64,000 nucleotides of DNA from Methylocystis parvus OBBP (GCF_027571405.1 NZ_CP092968.1:124001-188000), one strand, 5' to 3'; shown: positions 1 to 8,506, numbered from the stretch's first letter. Notes: a model not told the origin generated them from the letters alone. Made by a program: numbers and translations.

Positions 1-703
1 CCAGATAAGAGAGGAAGAGGGCGAGCGCGAAAAGGGCGAGCGTCGGATGCGTTCGCAGATAGTTGAGGGAGCCGATGACGTTGGCGCTCCGCCACACGAC
101 CTTTTCCGTGCGCTTCTCGGGCGCGAGCGATTCGGGAAGGATGAACCAGCCATAGACGAAATTGGCGAGGCTGAAGAAGGCGGCGGCCCAGAACGGGAAG
201 CGCAGATCGTGTTCGCCCAGCGCGCCGCCTATGGCGGGGCCGAGAATGAAGCCCAGGCCGAAGGCCGCGCCGATCAGGCCGAACCGGCCTGCGCGCTTCT
301 CCGGCGGGGTGATGTCGCTGATATAGGCGTTGGCCGTCGCGACGCTCGCCGCCGTCACGCCCGAGATGAGACGCCCGACGAAGAGGAAGGGCAGGGAAGG
401 CGCGAGCGCCATGAAGACGTAATCGAGCCCGAGGCCCAGATTCGAGGCGAGCACGACGGGACGGCGGCCGTAATGATCGGAGAGGGCCCCGAGGACCGGC
501 TGGAAGAGAAACTGCATCCCGGCCCAGGCGAAGCCGAAGACGCCGACAGCATGCGCGGCCGAGCGCAGATCCCCGCCTTCGAACTGAACGATGAGCTTGG
601 GCAGCACCGGTATGACGACGCCAAGCGCCAGCATGTCCAGCGCGACGGTGATGAGAATGAAGATGAACGCCGCCTCTCGGCGAGGCACGGGCGTCGTGGA
701 CAT
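1..703 (-). CDS. MFS transporter, TetA/TCR-like (partial, C-terminus outside window)
   Basis: The start ATG is at 701-703 on the minus strand, with an AGGG upstream. About 234 residues are present and the gene runs off the left edge. The visible part shows the N-terminal half of a major facilitator superfamily exporter: a first hydrophobic helix followed by LDMLALGVVIPVLP, the loop 2-3 signature LSDHYGRRPVV, and a helix-5 stretch AFGLGFILGPAIGG resembling the antiporter motif C of drug/H+ antiporters. This pattern fits the TCR/Tet group of 12-14 helix inner-membrane effluxers. The substrate cannot be told from the sequence. The gene is divergent from the phosphate-type porin at 1000. Confidence 0.85.
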   Translation of the reverse strand, partial: MSTTPVPRREAAFIFILITVALDMLALGVVIPVLPKLIVQFEGGDLRSAAHAVGVFGFAWAGMQFLFQPVLGALSDHYGRRPVVLASNLGLGLDYVFMALAPSLPFLFVGRLISGVTAASVATANAYISDITPPEKRAGRFGLIGAAFGLGFILGPAIGGALGEHDLRFPFWAAAFFSLANFVYGWFILPESLAPEKRTEKVVWRSANVIGSLNYLRTHPTLALFALALFLSYL

Positions 704-999
704 GGCTGACCCTGGAGTTCGTTAGCTCGACCATCCGATAGCGGCATCGGGAACGTCGGGCAAGGCGGCGTAAATGTGGCGAAACGGCGCCGAATGTGGC
801 GATCCGAACGTCAACATGACAAGGCACTGTGGCCGCTACGCCACTCGAATCAGGCTTCTAGCGCTTGAAGGTGTGGTAAACGCGTCACAGCTGAGGCGAA
901 GTCTTTTGTCACAGTCCCGTTCGAGGCCCAATCGTCACGGCTCTGTCATGTAACGACCGCTTTTCTCGCTCCCGGAAGTTAACGCTTGGGGAACGACCA
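704..999. other. Divergent intergenic region, MFS exporter / porin 1
   Basis: No coding sequence is evident. The region holds the porin 1 promoter side, with a PhoB-like box at 932-949 and the conserved leader word AAGTTAAC at 976-983 followed by GGGGAACG. A 10-bp word AATGTGGCGA occurs twice near 774 and 793. Confidence 0.5.
932..949 (+). promoter_or_regulatory. Putative PhoB box upstream of porin 1
   Basis: TCGTCAC (932-938), four bases GGCT, then CTGTCAT (943-949). The 7-4-7 spacing and the words match the PhoB direct-repeat consensus CTGTCAT-N4-CTGTCAT. The box ends 50 bp before the porin start, where a PhoB site overlapping the -35 region would lie. The same arrangement before two more porins raises confidence. 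Confidence 0.6.
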
Positions 1000-2583
1000 A
1001 TGAAATTTCGACCTGGTTATCGCGCCCTCGCCATTGCGGCGTTCGGCCTTTCGGCGGCTTTCGCCGCCACGCCCGCGGCGGCGGACACTGCCGCGGAAAT
1101 CCGCGCCCTCAAGGCGCGTCTGAACAAGCTCGAGGCGGAAGAAGCCGCCGCGAAGCGCGCCGCGCATGCCGCCGCTCAGCAGGCGCACGCCGTTCCGGCC
1201 GCCCACGTCGTCGCCGCTCCGGAAGCGCCGAAGCATTGGTATGAGAAGATGAGCTTCCGTGGTTATACGCAGATGCGCTATAACGACACGCTCAACGCCA
1301 ATCAGTGGAACGACGTCTACAGCCCCCACGACCGCTCGGTCGGGCCGCGCCGCAATTTCCTTCTCCGCCGCACGCGCCTCATCTTCTCGGGCGACGTCTC
1401 CAGCCATCTTTATCTCTACGTGCAGATGGATCTGGCGTCCGCGCCGTCGGGCACCTTCAGCAATTCGGCGACGGCGGCCACCAACCCGGTCTTCGCCTTC
1501 TACAACCTGCCTTTTGTGCAGATCGGCACTTACGGCAATGCGGCGGGCAATTTCGCTCAGATGCGCGACGCCTATGCCGACATCTCGATCGACGAGAAGA
1601 AGGAATTCCGCTTCCGCGTCGGCCAGTCCAAGATCCCCTACGGCTTCGAGAACATGCAGTCCTCGCAGAATCGTCTCGCGCTGGACCGCGCCGACGCGAT
1701 CAACTCCTGCTGCAAGGACGAGCGCGACCTCGGCGTCTTCTTCTACTACACGCCCGAGCACGTTCGTCACCTGCTCCGCGACCTCGTGAAGAACAATCTC
1801 AAGGGCACGGGCGATTACGGCATGTTCGCGCTCGGCATCTATAACGGCCAGGGCGCCAACCGCATCGAGTTGAACAACGGCGTGCACATCGTCAGCCGCT
1901 TCACCTATCCTTACGTCTTCTCGAACGGTCAGATCGTCGAAGCGTCGATCCAGGGTTATACCGGTCGCTATATGCCGACCACTTCGGCGATCACGCCGTC
2001 TCTTGGCATGGCGACCGGCTGGGCCGGCTATCGTCCGCCCGGATATCCCGGAGCCGGCGCGCCCTTCATCAATGCGCCCGGCTATGGCGACGTCACGCGC
2101 AACCTCGTGCTCAGCCAGTATCCCGGCGCCGCCTGGAACTATAGCTGTCTCAACGGCTGTCAGGGCGTCAAGGACGACCGCGTCGCCATCACCGGCGTCA
2201 TCTATCCGCAGCCCTTCGGCTTGAAGGCCGAATGGAACTGGGGCCGCGGTCCCACGCTCGATCCGACCCAGACCTATATCAGCTCGCAGCGCCTCAATGG
2301 CGGTTACGTCGAGGCGACCTACAAGTATGACGACACGCTCTATGGTCTCGGCACCTTCTTCCCATTCGTGAAGTGGCAATACTACAATGGCGGCTGGAAG
2401 GTCGAAACCAACGCGCCGCTCGCGCGCGTTCACGAGCTGGATGTCGGCGTCGAGTGGCAGCCGCTGCCCGAGGTCGAGCTGACGGCGGTCTACACCAAGA
2501 TGAACCGCACCAATACCGGCGCGGCTCCCTATCGTCAGTTCAACGCCGATCTGCTGCGCATGCAGTTGCAGTGGAACTACTGA
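1000..2583 (+). CDS. Phosphate-selective porin, OprP/OprO family (porin 1)
   Basis: 527-residue outer-membrane porin. A Sec signal peptide ends near AAAD (residue 29). A short periplasmic coiled coil follows (IRALKARLNKLEAEE), then the barrel beginning KMSFRGYTQMRYND, a hallmark of the Porin_O_P family. The protein ends LLRMQLQWNY, an aromatic C-terminal beta-signal for BAM. OprP-type trimers admit phosphate, polyphosphate or other anions. The PhoB-like box and the three further OprP paralogues downstream support a phosphate-uptake role, but selectivity residues were not checked. It differs clearly from porins 2-4 and lacks their polyproline linker. Confidence 0.88.
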   Translation: MKFRPGYRALAIAAFGLSAAFAATPAAADTAAEIRALKARLNKLEAEEAAAKRAAHAAAQQAHAVPAAHVVAAPEAPKHWYEKMSFRGYTQMRYNDTLNANQWNDVYSPHDRSVGPRRNFLLRRTRLIFSGDVSSHLYLYVQMDLASAPSGTFSNSATAATNPVFAFYNLPFVQIGTYGNAAGNFAQMRDAYADISIDEKKEFRFRVGQSKIPYGFENMQSSQNRLALDRADAINSCCKDERDLGVFFYYTPEHVRHLLRDLVKNNLKGTGDYGMFALGIYNGQGANRIELNNGVHIVSRFTYPYVFSNGQIVEASIQGYTGRYMPTTSAITPSLGMATGWAGYRPPGYPGAGAPFINAPGYGDVTRNLVLSQYPGAAWNYSCLNGCQGVKDDRVAITGVIYPQPFGLKAEWNWGRGPTLDPTQTYISSQRLNGGYVEATYKYDDTLYGLGTFFPFVKWQYYNGGWKVETNAPLARVHELDVGVEWQPLPEVELTAVYTKMNRTNTGAAPYRQFNADLLRMQLQWNY

Positions 2584-2607
2584 GCCAGTCTCATATCGGT
2601 CATCAAG

Positions 2608-2634
2608 GAACGCTCCCGGTCTCCGGGGGCGTTC
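2608..2634 (+). terminator. Hairpin after porin 1
   Basis: A 12-bp stem (GAACGCTCCCGG pairing with CCGGGGGCGTTC through one G-U) has a 3-base loop 25 bp after the porin stop. No T-run follows, so it may be a processing or attenuation hairpin rather than a full terminator. Confidence 0.45.
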
Positions 2635-2660
2635 ATTGTCATTCTGAAGGGGTCAGGTCC

Positions 2661-3374
2661 ATGCGAAAGCGCGTCCGCTCTTTTCTCATTCTTCTCGCCA
2701 TGGTCGCGACCAACGCGGCGAGGGCCGACGATTACGAAGCGGCGACCGCGGCAACCGCGAAAGGCGACGTCGCCGCCGCTTTCAAGATACTGAAGCCGCT
2801 CGCCGAGAAAGGCGAAGCGAAGGCGATGGCGGAGCTGGGCCTGATCTACATGCTCGGCAGGGGCGTCCCGGTCGATCGCGGCGAAGCGATGAAATGGATC
2901 AAACTCGCGGCGGAGAAAGGCGACCCGTCCGCGCAGGCGAATCTCGGCACGATGTATCTCGAGGGTCAGTTCACGACGCGGGACTATAAAGAAGCGATGA
3001 AATGGAACCTGCTCGCGGCCGACAAGAACGTCGCGACAGCGCAGGCCAACATCGCCTCCATGTATTACGACGGAAGCGGAGTCGCTCAGGATTACAAGGA
3101 AGCCGCAAAGTGGATGCGGCTCGCCGCAAAGCAGGGCGACCCCGAATCGCAGGTGAATCTCGGCACCATGTATCTTCTGGGACAAGGGCTGCAGGCCGAC
3201 CCGCAACGCGCTTATGTCTGGAGCGCGCTCGGGCTCGAGGCGTTGCCGATGCCGTCCAACCAGAAAAAAGAAATGCTCGAGCTTTCGGCGCAGACCCTCT
3301 CGCAGACGGACCTCGTCAAGGCCCAGGAGATGGTCAAGAAGTGCAAGGAAACGAAGCTCAAGGATTGCGACTGA
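2661..3374 (+). CDS. Exported Sel1-repeat (TPR-like) protein
   Basis: 237 residues with a signal peptide (MRKRVRSFLILLAMVATNAARA), then about four Sel1-like repeats visible as AMAELGLIYMLGRGVPVDRGEAMKW-type units, each with A..LG.MY..G and a following A.KW..LAA helix. Sel1 repeats form superhelical protein-protein scaffolds. In the periplasm they often serve envelope or signalling complexes. The start at 2661 was chosen because the signal peptide begins there; the open frame extends upstream through the hairpin without sense. It lies 77 bp after porin 1 and is closed by a strong terminator, so it may share porin 1's transcript. The partner is unknown. Confidence 0.8.
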   Translation: MRKRVRSFLILLAMVATNAARADDYEAATAATAKGDVAAAFKILKPLAEKGEAKAMAELGLIYMLGRGVPVDRGEAMKWIKLAAEKGDPSAQANLGTMYLEGQFTTRDYKEAMKWNLLAADKNVATAQANIASMYYDGSGVAQDYKEAAKWMRLAAKQGDPESQVNLGTMYLLGQGLQADPQRAYVWSALGLEALPMPSNQKKEMLELSAQTLSQTDLVKAQEMVKKCKETKLKDCD

Positions 3375-3456
3375 ACGTCGCCGCCTTCGGCGCGCCGTAA
3401 AGGCGCGACATTGACCGCCGCCGGGATTGCTTTCCCGCAACGGACGCTGGCCCCTG

Positions 3457-3493
3457 AAACGCCCCCGGATCTTTTCCGGGGGCGTTTTCTTTT
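3457..3493 (+). terminator. Rho-independent terminator after the Sel1 gene
   Basis: A 12-bp GC-rich stem (AAACGCCCCCGG with CCGGGGGCGTTT) has a short loop, followed by TTTTCTTTT. Confidence 0.85.
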
Positions 3494-3504
3494 GAACGTA
3501 AATC

Positions 3505-3676
3505 CTTCCCGATCTCTCGCTCTCGGGAGCGCCCGCAAGCTCTCATATCTTGCGAGAGGCTGATCGACAGGGATTGTTTCAGCCCCATTCAGCCAAGTCC
3601 GCCACCACGCCCCTGCGGCGATAGGCCTTGCGCCCGCTTTATCAAGCCGTTGGACGGGGGCGATTCCAAGGCCGGC
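3505..3676. repeat. 172-bp intergenic repeat, copy 1
   Basis: Nearly identical to 6042-6215, with a handful of substitutions and small gaps. Both copies lie in the gap before a tandem porin. Internal dyads: CTCTCGC (3514-3520) pairs with GCGAGAG (3552-3558), and GCAAG pairs with CTTGC inside it, giving a nested hairpin. No convincing ORF exists in it. It probably duplicated together with the porin unit. Confidence 0.85.
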
Positions 3677-3779
3677 GAAACTGACCCCTCGCCATAGCTG
3701 GCGGCAGGGAAGAGCTCGACTACGCCCAAAGCGGAAGACGCCCAAGACGCGAAGCGAACATGCAGGCAATTTGTGTCTG

Positions 3780-3960
3780 AAGTATTTCCAGTTCGTTGCA
3801 ATGCATTTCTGATTTTTTGAAACACAGCCAAAAATGTGTCTGGTTCACCCGTAATATTTCTATATTGAAACAAATATTGACATATAGAAACAAATAGGCA
3901 AAAATCAGAAATATTCTGAAATATAAGCTTACGTCTTCAGCAGGCCAAAGGATGTGTTGC
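3780..3960 (+). promoter_or_regulatory. AT-rich segment with tandem GAAACAAAT words before porin 2
   Basis: A strongly AT-rich island in a GC-rich genome. GAAACAAAT occurs at 3867-3875 and 3887-3895, 20 bp apart (two helical turns), each preceded by a TATA-like word. TTTCTATAT (3857-3865) and ATATAGAAA (3882-3890) form an inverted repeat. This looks like a bent-DNA or multi-site operator for the porin promoter. The regulator is unknown. Confidence 0.45.
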
Positions 3961-4014
3961 AAAATGGCAACTCGCTGAAATTGATGACTTCTGAGACTGC
4001 TGTGAAGACTATGT

Positions 4015-4032
4015 TTGTCACGGACCTGTCGC
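4015..4032 (+). promoter_or_regulatory. Putative PhoB box upstream of porin 2
   Basis: TTGTCAC (4015-4021), GGAC, CTGTCGC (4026-4032): the 7-4-7 layout of a PhoB box, 62 bp before the ATG. A shared GAAGACT word lies just upstream, as also before porin 3. Confidence 0.6.
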
Positions 4033-4094
4033 ATAACGCTGGCGACTATCCCGCAGCCTTAAAGCAGGCGCTTCCCCCAGGGCTGGAGAGAGAA

Positions 4095-5867
4095 ATGTTG
4101 ATCAGGAATTGGGCAATCGGCGGCGTGGCGCTCGGAGCGCTCATGTCGGCAAGCGGGATGGCCGTCGCGGCCGATGGCGCGGCGATCGACGCGCGTCTGC
4201 GGGCGCTGGAGGCGGAAATCGCCAAGCTCCGCAAGGAGGCGCATGAAGCCAAGGCGCAGGCCGCGGCCGCTTCTTCAAAAGCGACCAACGTCGCAAACGC
4301 CGCGCATTTCAAAGCGGACCCGCACGCTCCGCCGCCGCCCCCGCCGGTTTTCGTGTCCTTCAAGAACGGCATCTTCGTCGAGACGGAAGACAAGGCGTAC
4401 AGCTTCAAGGTCGGCGGCCGCATCATGGTCGACGGCGGCGGCATCGCCGAGCCGCTCAACGGCTTTTCGAGCCAGGTCGCCTTCCGTCAGATCCGCCTCG
4501 AAGTCGAGGGCAAGGCCGCGAAGGTTTGGTTCTACAAGCTGCAATATGATTTCGCCGGCACCGGCCAGGTCACCGGCAACAACCAGACGCTCGGCGGCAT
4601 CCGCGACTTCTTCTTCGGCATCCAGCATCCGGCGCTGTCGATCCCGTGGGCCAAAGACCCCATGTTCATCATGGTCGGCAGCCAGTTCGAGCCGTTCAGC
4701 CTCGAATCGACGTCGTCCTCGAAATTCCGCCCGCTCATCGAGCGCGCCATGGCCGTCGAAGGCATCGCCCCGAACCGCCATCTCGGCATTTCGCTCGGCG
4801 CTTACGGCGACAACTGGACCGGCCGCATCGGCGTGTTCTCCACGTCTATGGAAGACGCCTCGATCAGCCCCGGCCAGAACACGCCTGCCGTTTGGGGCGT
4901 TCCGAAAGCCGCCGGTTGGGTTTCGACCGGCGGCGCCCAATATGTCGACGCCGCGGGCCGTCTGACCTATGCTCCGATCAAGGACGAGCACAACCTTCTG
5001 CATTTCGGCGTCTCGGGTCGTTATCACAGCCCGAACGACGCGACCGGCGCGAGCGACGACCGCGTGCTGCGTCTCGGCAACCGCCTGCGTTCGGAGGCGA
5101 CCGTTCTCGGCCAGGGTCTGCTCGGCACGCCGGATATGTCCTGTGGCTCCTATGCGAATGGCGGCCTCTTTGGCGGCGTTCCCTTTAGCTCGGCCGCCGG
5201 CCACTGCACGAAATACGTGACCAGCTACGGCTTCGAACTCGCCGGCGCCTATGGCCCGTTCGACATGCAGGCGGAATATATCGCCACCGATTACCAGCGC
5301 GACATGAACAAGATCCTGCAGGCGCGCGCCAACGGCGTCTTCGCTCCTGGCGGCTCGAGCACGCATTTCGGCGGCTATTACGCCTACGCTCAATATTGGC
5401 TGACCGGCGAAGAGCGGGCGCAGGCTTACAGCACCTCGGACAAGGCGGGCGCCAACTTCTTCGAGCCGAAGATCAAGAATCCGCTGAGCGCCGGCGGCTA
5501 CGGCGCCTTCAGCCTGATCGGCCGTTACAGCTCGGTCAATCTGAACAGTGGCCCCTATTCGGGGACGGGCCTCGCCAATATGCTGGCCGTGTCGAACCCG
5601 ACCTATGCGCCCGCCGGCAACTTCCTCTACCAGTCGATCCTCAACGCCGGCGTCGCCGGCGGTCGTCAGGAGAACGTGACGACAGGCTTCAACTGGTATC
5701 CGGACAAGGGCGTCCATCTCCAGTTCAACTGGACGCACGTCCTTCATGTCTCGGCGCCGCTCAACGACTATAATATTGTCGGCGCTCCGATGCCGGGCCG
5801 TCAGGGCTTCTACTATAACGGCGCGCATCCGGATCTCTTCGAGGCCCGCGCGCAGATCTACTGGTAA
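4095..5867 (+). CDS. OprP/OprO-family porin with coiled-coil and polyproline linker (porin 2)
   Basis: 590 residues from the ATG at 4095, preceded by GGAGAG. The frame is open from 3954 but the upstream part crosses the PhoB box and encodes no signal peptide. Order of parts: signal peptide ending AVAAD; a trimeric-type coiled coil (IDARLRALEAEIAKLRKEA, about residues 28-60); a PPPPPP linker; and a Porin_O_P barrel starting VFVSFKNGIFVETEDK. Family marks are FEPFSLE, IERAMAVEG, YWLTGEERA and a terminal W (ARAQIYW). It should trimerise in the outer membrane and pass phosphate-like anions. It is a close paralogue of porins 3 and 4. Confidence 0.88.
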   Translation: MLIRNWAIGGVALGALMSASGMAVAADGAAIDARLRALEAEIAKLRKEAHEAKAQAAAASSKATNVANAAHFKADPHAPPPPPPVFVSFKNGIFVETEDKAYSFKVGGRIMVDGGGIAEPLNGFSSQVAFRQIRLEVEGKAAKVWFYKLQYDFAGTGQVTGNNQTLGGIRDFFFGIQHPALSIPWAKDPMFIMVGSQFEPFSLESTSSSKFRPLIERAMAVEGIAPNRHLGISLGAYGDNWTGRIGVFSTSMEDASISPGQNTPAVWGVPKAAGWVSTGGAQYVDAAGRLTYAPIKDEHNLLHFGVSGRYHSPNDATGASDDRVLRLGNRLRSEATVLGQGLLGTPDMSCGSYANGGLFGGVPFSSAAGHCTKYVTSYGFELAGAYGPFDMQAEYIATDYQRDMNKILQARANGVFAPGGSSTHFGGYYAYAQYWLTGEERAQAYSTSDKAGANFFEPKIKNPLSAGGYGAFSLIGRYSSVNLNSGPYSGTGLANMLAVSNPTYAPAGNFLYQSILNAGVAGGRQENVTTGFNWYPDKGVHLQFNWTHVLHVSAPLNDYNIVGAPMPGRQGFYYNGAHPDLFEARAQIYW

Positions 5868-5904
5868 TCGACGACGCGACGCAGTCGCACGTCACAAGAG
5901 CAGG

Positions 5905-5936
5905 AGCCGCCCGCCATTTGCGGGCGGCTTTTTTAT
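5905..5936 (+). terminator. Rho-independent terminator after porin 2
   Basis: GCCGCCCGC (5905-5913) pairs with GCGGGCGGC (5920-5928) and is followed by six T. Confidence 0.9.
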
Positions 5937-6041
5937 TGGCGCGCCGTGCGCCGCAAGCACATCCCCGAGCACATCCTCAAGAGCGGCCCGCCGTTGCGTT
6001 TGTCGACGCATCGGCGGCGTTTGCGTTGAATATGTCATGAG

Positions 6042-6215
6042 CTTCCCGATCTCTCGCTCTCGGGAGCGCCCGCAAGCTCTCATATCTTGCGAGAGGCTGA
6101 TCGACGGAGATTGTTTCAGCCCCGTTCAGCCAAGTCCGCCACCACGCCCCTTCGGCGATAGGCCTTGCGCCCTTTAATCGAGCCGCTGGACGGGGGCCGG
6201 TTCCAGGGCCAGCGG
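6042..6215. repeat. 172-bp intergenic repeat, copy 2
   Basis: Second copy of the element at 3505-3676, in the same orientation and again between a porin terminator and the next porin promoter. The same nested dyads are kept (CTCTCGC with GCGAGAG). The few differences are scattered, which suggests an older duplication under some constraint or recent gene conversion. Confidence 0.85.
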
Positions 6216-6339
6216 TTCAAGCCTCTCTAAACCGACTTGGTCAGAAAGACCGATCCGACGCCGCGGAGCGAATGCCCACGGCGCGACCGGCATATTGGTC
6301 GGACGAGATTTCCGGCGTGCGTCCGGAATTTGAGCTTGT

Positions 6340-6490
6340 CTTTCCAATGTATTTCACTTTAAGTCATGTTTATGTATGGAAATAAATACTATATTGATTT
6401 TGAAATAAAGATCAGAATTTGTAAAACGCATTCAGACTATATAGTATAGCGCATCTATATTATGTATTTTATGTTGCTAATGTACAACTA
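6340..6490 (+). promoter_or_regulatory. AT-rich segment before porin 3
   Basis: A second AT-rich island, equivalent in position to 3780-3960. GAAATAAAT (6379-6387) and GAAATAAAG (6402-6410) echo the GAAACAAAT pair before porin 2. The rest is dominated by TATA and TTTAT runs. Confidence 0.4.
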
Positions 6491-6530
6491 ATGCGAAGCT
6501 ATACGTTAGAAGTTGAAGCGAAGACTCTCT

Positions 6531-6548
6531 TTGTCACCGCGTTGTCAT
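6531..6548 (+). promoter_or_regulatory. Putative PhoB box upstream of porin 3
   Basis: TTGTCAC (6531-6537), CGCG, TTGTCAT (6542-6548), 51 bp before the ATG. The downstream leader repeats the porin 1 words AAGTTAAC (6576-6583) and GGGGAACG. Confidence 0.62.
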
Positions 6549-6599
6549 GCAGCCACGGCTCTTTTCTGCCCGGTCAAGTTAACTTCCGGGGAACGGGAC

Positions 6600-8342
6600 A
6601 TGACACGGTTGACGAAGAGATGGGTTTTCGGCGGGGTGGCGCTTGGCGCGCTGCTTTCCGCTTCGAGTGTTGCGTTTGCGGCGGGCGACGCCGGCGCGAT
6701 CGATGCGCGTCTTCGCGCGTTGGAGGCCGAGATCGCCAAGCTCCGCAAGGAAGCGCGCGAGGCGAAGGTTCAGGCGGCCGCAGCCTCAAACAAGGCGACC
6801 AATGTCGCCAACGCTGCGCATGGAAAGGCGGATCCCGCCGCGCCGCCGCCTCCGCCGCCGGTTTTCGTGAGCTTCAAAAACGGGCTGTTCGTCGAGACCG
6901 GCGACAGAGCCTACAGCTTCAAGATCGGCGGCCGCATGGTGTTCGACGGCGGCGGAACCTCTCAGCCGCTGGGCGGCCTGTCGAGCAACGCCGGGCTGCG
7001 CCAGGGTCGCCTCGAAGTCGAGGGCAAGGCGGCGAATATCTGGTTCTACAAACTCCAATATGATTTCGCCGGCAACGGCTCGGTCGCGGGCAACAACCAG
7101 GTTCTGGGCGGCGTTCGCGACTTCTTCTTCGGCATCCAGCATCCGGCGATGGCGTTGCCGTTCAGCTCCGATCCTGCCTACATCATGATTGGCAGCCAGT
7201 TCGAGCCGTACAGCATCGAAGGGCAATCCTCGACGAAGTTCCGGCCGTTCATCGAACGCGCCATGTCGACCGAGGCTCTCTTCGCCAACCGCCACGTCGG
7301 CATTTCAATCGGCGGCTATGGCGATCAATGGACCGGACGCATCGGACTGTTCTCGACCTCTTATGAAGACGCGGCTTTCTCTCCGGCGGTGAATGCGCCG
7401 GCCATGGTCGGCATTCCGAAGGCGGCCGGCTGGGTCTCGACCGGCGGCGCGCAATATGTCGATCTCGCGGGCCGCTTCACCTATGCGCCCATCCGGGACG
7501 AGCACAAGCTGCTGCATTTCGGCGTGTCCGGCCGTTACCACAGCGAGAACGACGCGACCGGCGCCAATGACGACCGCATGATGATGCTCGGCAACCGCGT
7601 CCCGCTCGAATCGCCCACCGTGCTCAGCCAAAAGCTTCTCGGCACGCCGGACCTTTCCTGCGGCGCGGTCGCGCCTTTCGGATCGCCGACCGCGGTCTCC
7701 GGAAAGTGCACGAGGTTCATGACCAGCTACGCCTTCGAACTCGCCGGCGCCTATGGTCCGTTTGATTTCCAGGCCGAATATTTCGCCAACGACTACAGCC
7801 GCAACATGGGCAACATCCTGCAGGCGCGCGCCGCCGGCGTCTATGCGCCGGGCGGATCGAGCCAGCATTTCGGCGGCGGTTATGTCTATGCGCAATATTG
7901 GCTGACGGGCGAAGAGCGCGCGCAGGCCTACGAGACCAAGGACAAGGGCGCCGGCGCCAACTTCATGGAGCCCAAGATCAAGAATCCGCTCAATGCGGGC
8001 GGTTTCGGCGCCTGGTCCGTCGGCGCGCGCTACGACACGCTCAATCTGAACAGCGGTCCGTATTCCGGTTCGGGCCTCGCCAATATGCTCGCCTACACGA
8101 CCTACATCGCGCCCAACGCCGCGATGAACTACGCGATCGCCAATTCGGGCGTCTATGGCGGACGGGCGGAAACCGTGACGACGGGCATCAACTGGTATCC
8201 CGACCGCGGCTATCATCTGCAGTTGAATTGGATCCATGCCCTGCATGTCTCCGCGCCGCTCAACACGTACAGCAAAGCCGGCTTCTACGAAAATGGCTCG
8301 CATCCCGACGTGATTTCGGCGCGCGCCATGGTTTACTGGTAA
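6600..8342 (+). CDS. OprP/OprO-family porin with coiled-coil and polyproline linker (porin 3)
   Basis: 580 residues. The ATG at 6600 follows GGGGAACGGGAC and begins a signal peptide ending VAFAAGD. A coiled coil (DARLRALEAEIAKLRKEAREA) leads to a six-proline linker and the barrel VFVSFKNGLFVETGDRAYSF. It shares IGSQFEPYSIE, IERAMSTEA and YWLTGEERA with porins 2 and 4 and ends in W. A three-residue insertion pattern and shorter C-terminal loops distinguish it. It should form a PhoB-controlled anion channel. The frame is open to 6513, but the added residues overlap the PhoB box. Confidence 0.88.
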   Translation: MTRLTKRWVFGGVALGALLSASSVAFAAGDAGAIDARLRALEAEIAKLRKEAREAKVQAAAASNKATNVANAAHGKADPAAPPPPPPVFVSFKNGLFVETGDRAYSFKIGGRMVFDGGGTSQPLGGLSSNAGLRQGRLEVEGKAANIWFYKLQYDFAGNGSVAGNNQVLGGVRDFFFGIQHPAMALPFSSDPAYIMIGSQFEPYSIEGQSSTKFRPFIERAMSTEALFANRHVGISIGGYGDQWTGRIGLFSTSYEDAAFSPAVNAPAMVGIPKAAGWVSTGGAQYVDLAGRFTYAPIRDEHKLLHFGVSGRYHSENDATGANDDRMMMLGNRVPLESPTVLSQKLLGTPDLSCGAVAPFGSPTAVSGKCTRFMTSYAFELAGAYGPFDFQAEYFANDYSRNMGNILQARAAGVYAPGGSSQHFGGGYVYAQYWLTGEERAQAYETKDKGAGANFMEPKIKNPLNAGGFGAWSVGARYDTLNLNSGPYSGSGLANMLAYTTYIAPNAAMNYAIANSGVYGGRAETVTTGINWYPDRGYHLQLNWIHALHVSAPLNTYSKAGFYENGSHPDVISARAMVYW

Positions 8343-8373
8343 GAAGCAGGGGAGGGCCCCCGCGCTTGTGAAG

Positions 8374-8401
8374 CCGCCCGGCGTAAGGCCGGGCGGTTTT
8401 T
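8374..8401 (+). terminator. Rho-independent terminator after porin 3
   Basis: CCGCCCGGC (8374-8382) pairs with GCCGGGCGG (8388-8396), then TTTTT. Confidence 0.9.
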
Positions 8402-8488
8402 ATGTCGCGTTGTTTCTGCCGGCCGCGTTTGTTTCCCCATCGTTTGGCGCGCCATATAAAGCGCCTTTTCGCCACAATTTCTCAGATT

Positions 8489-8506
8489 ATGACAGATGCA
8501 TGATAG
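8489..8506 (-). promoter_or_regulatory. Possible PhoB box in reverse orientation before porin 4
   Basis: On the minus strand it reads CTATCAT, GCAT, CTGTCAT (7-4-7). It lies 47 bp before porin 4, the same distance as the forward boxes of porins 1-3, but it points the other way. It may be real or a chance palindromic match. Confidence 0.3.

Noticed and set aside
3954..4094. Upstream extension of porin 2 and the similar one of porin 3 (6513-6599)
   Set aside because: The extensions would translate the PhoB-like boxes and place the signal peptide internally. Similarity between them is at the DNA (promoter) level.
979..5828. Antisense open frames opposite porins 1 and 2
   Set aside because: Codon-bias shadows; the sense frames have signal peptides, family motifs and Shine-Dalgarno sequences.
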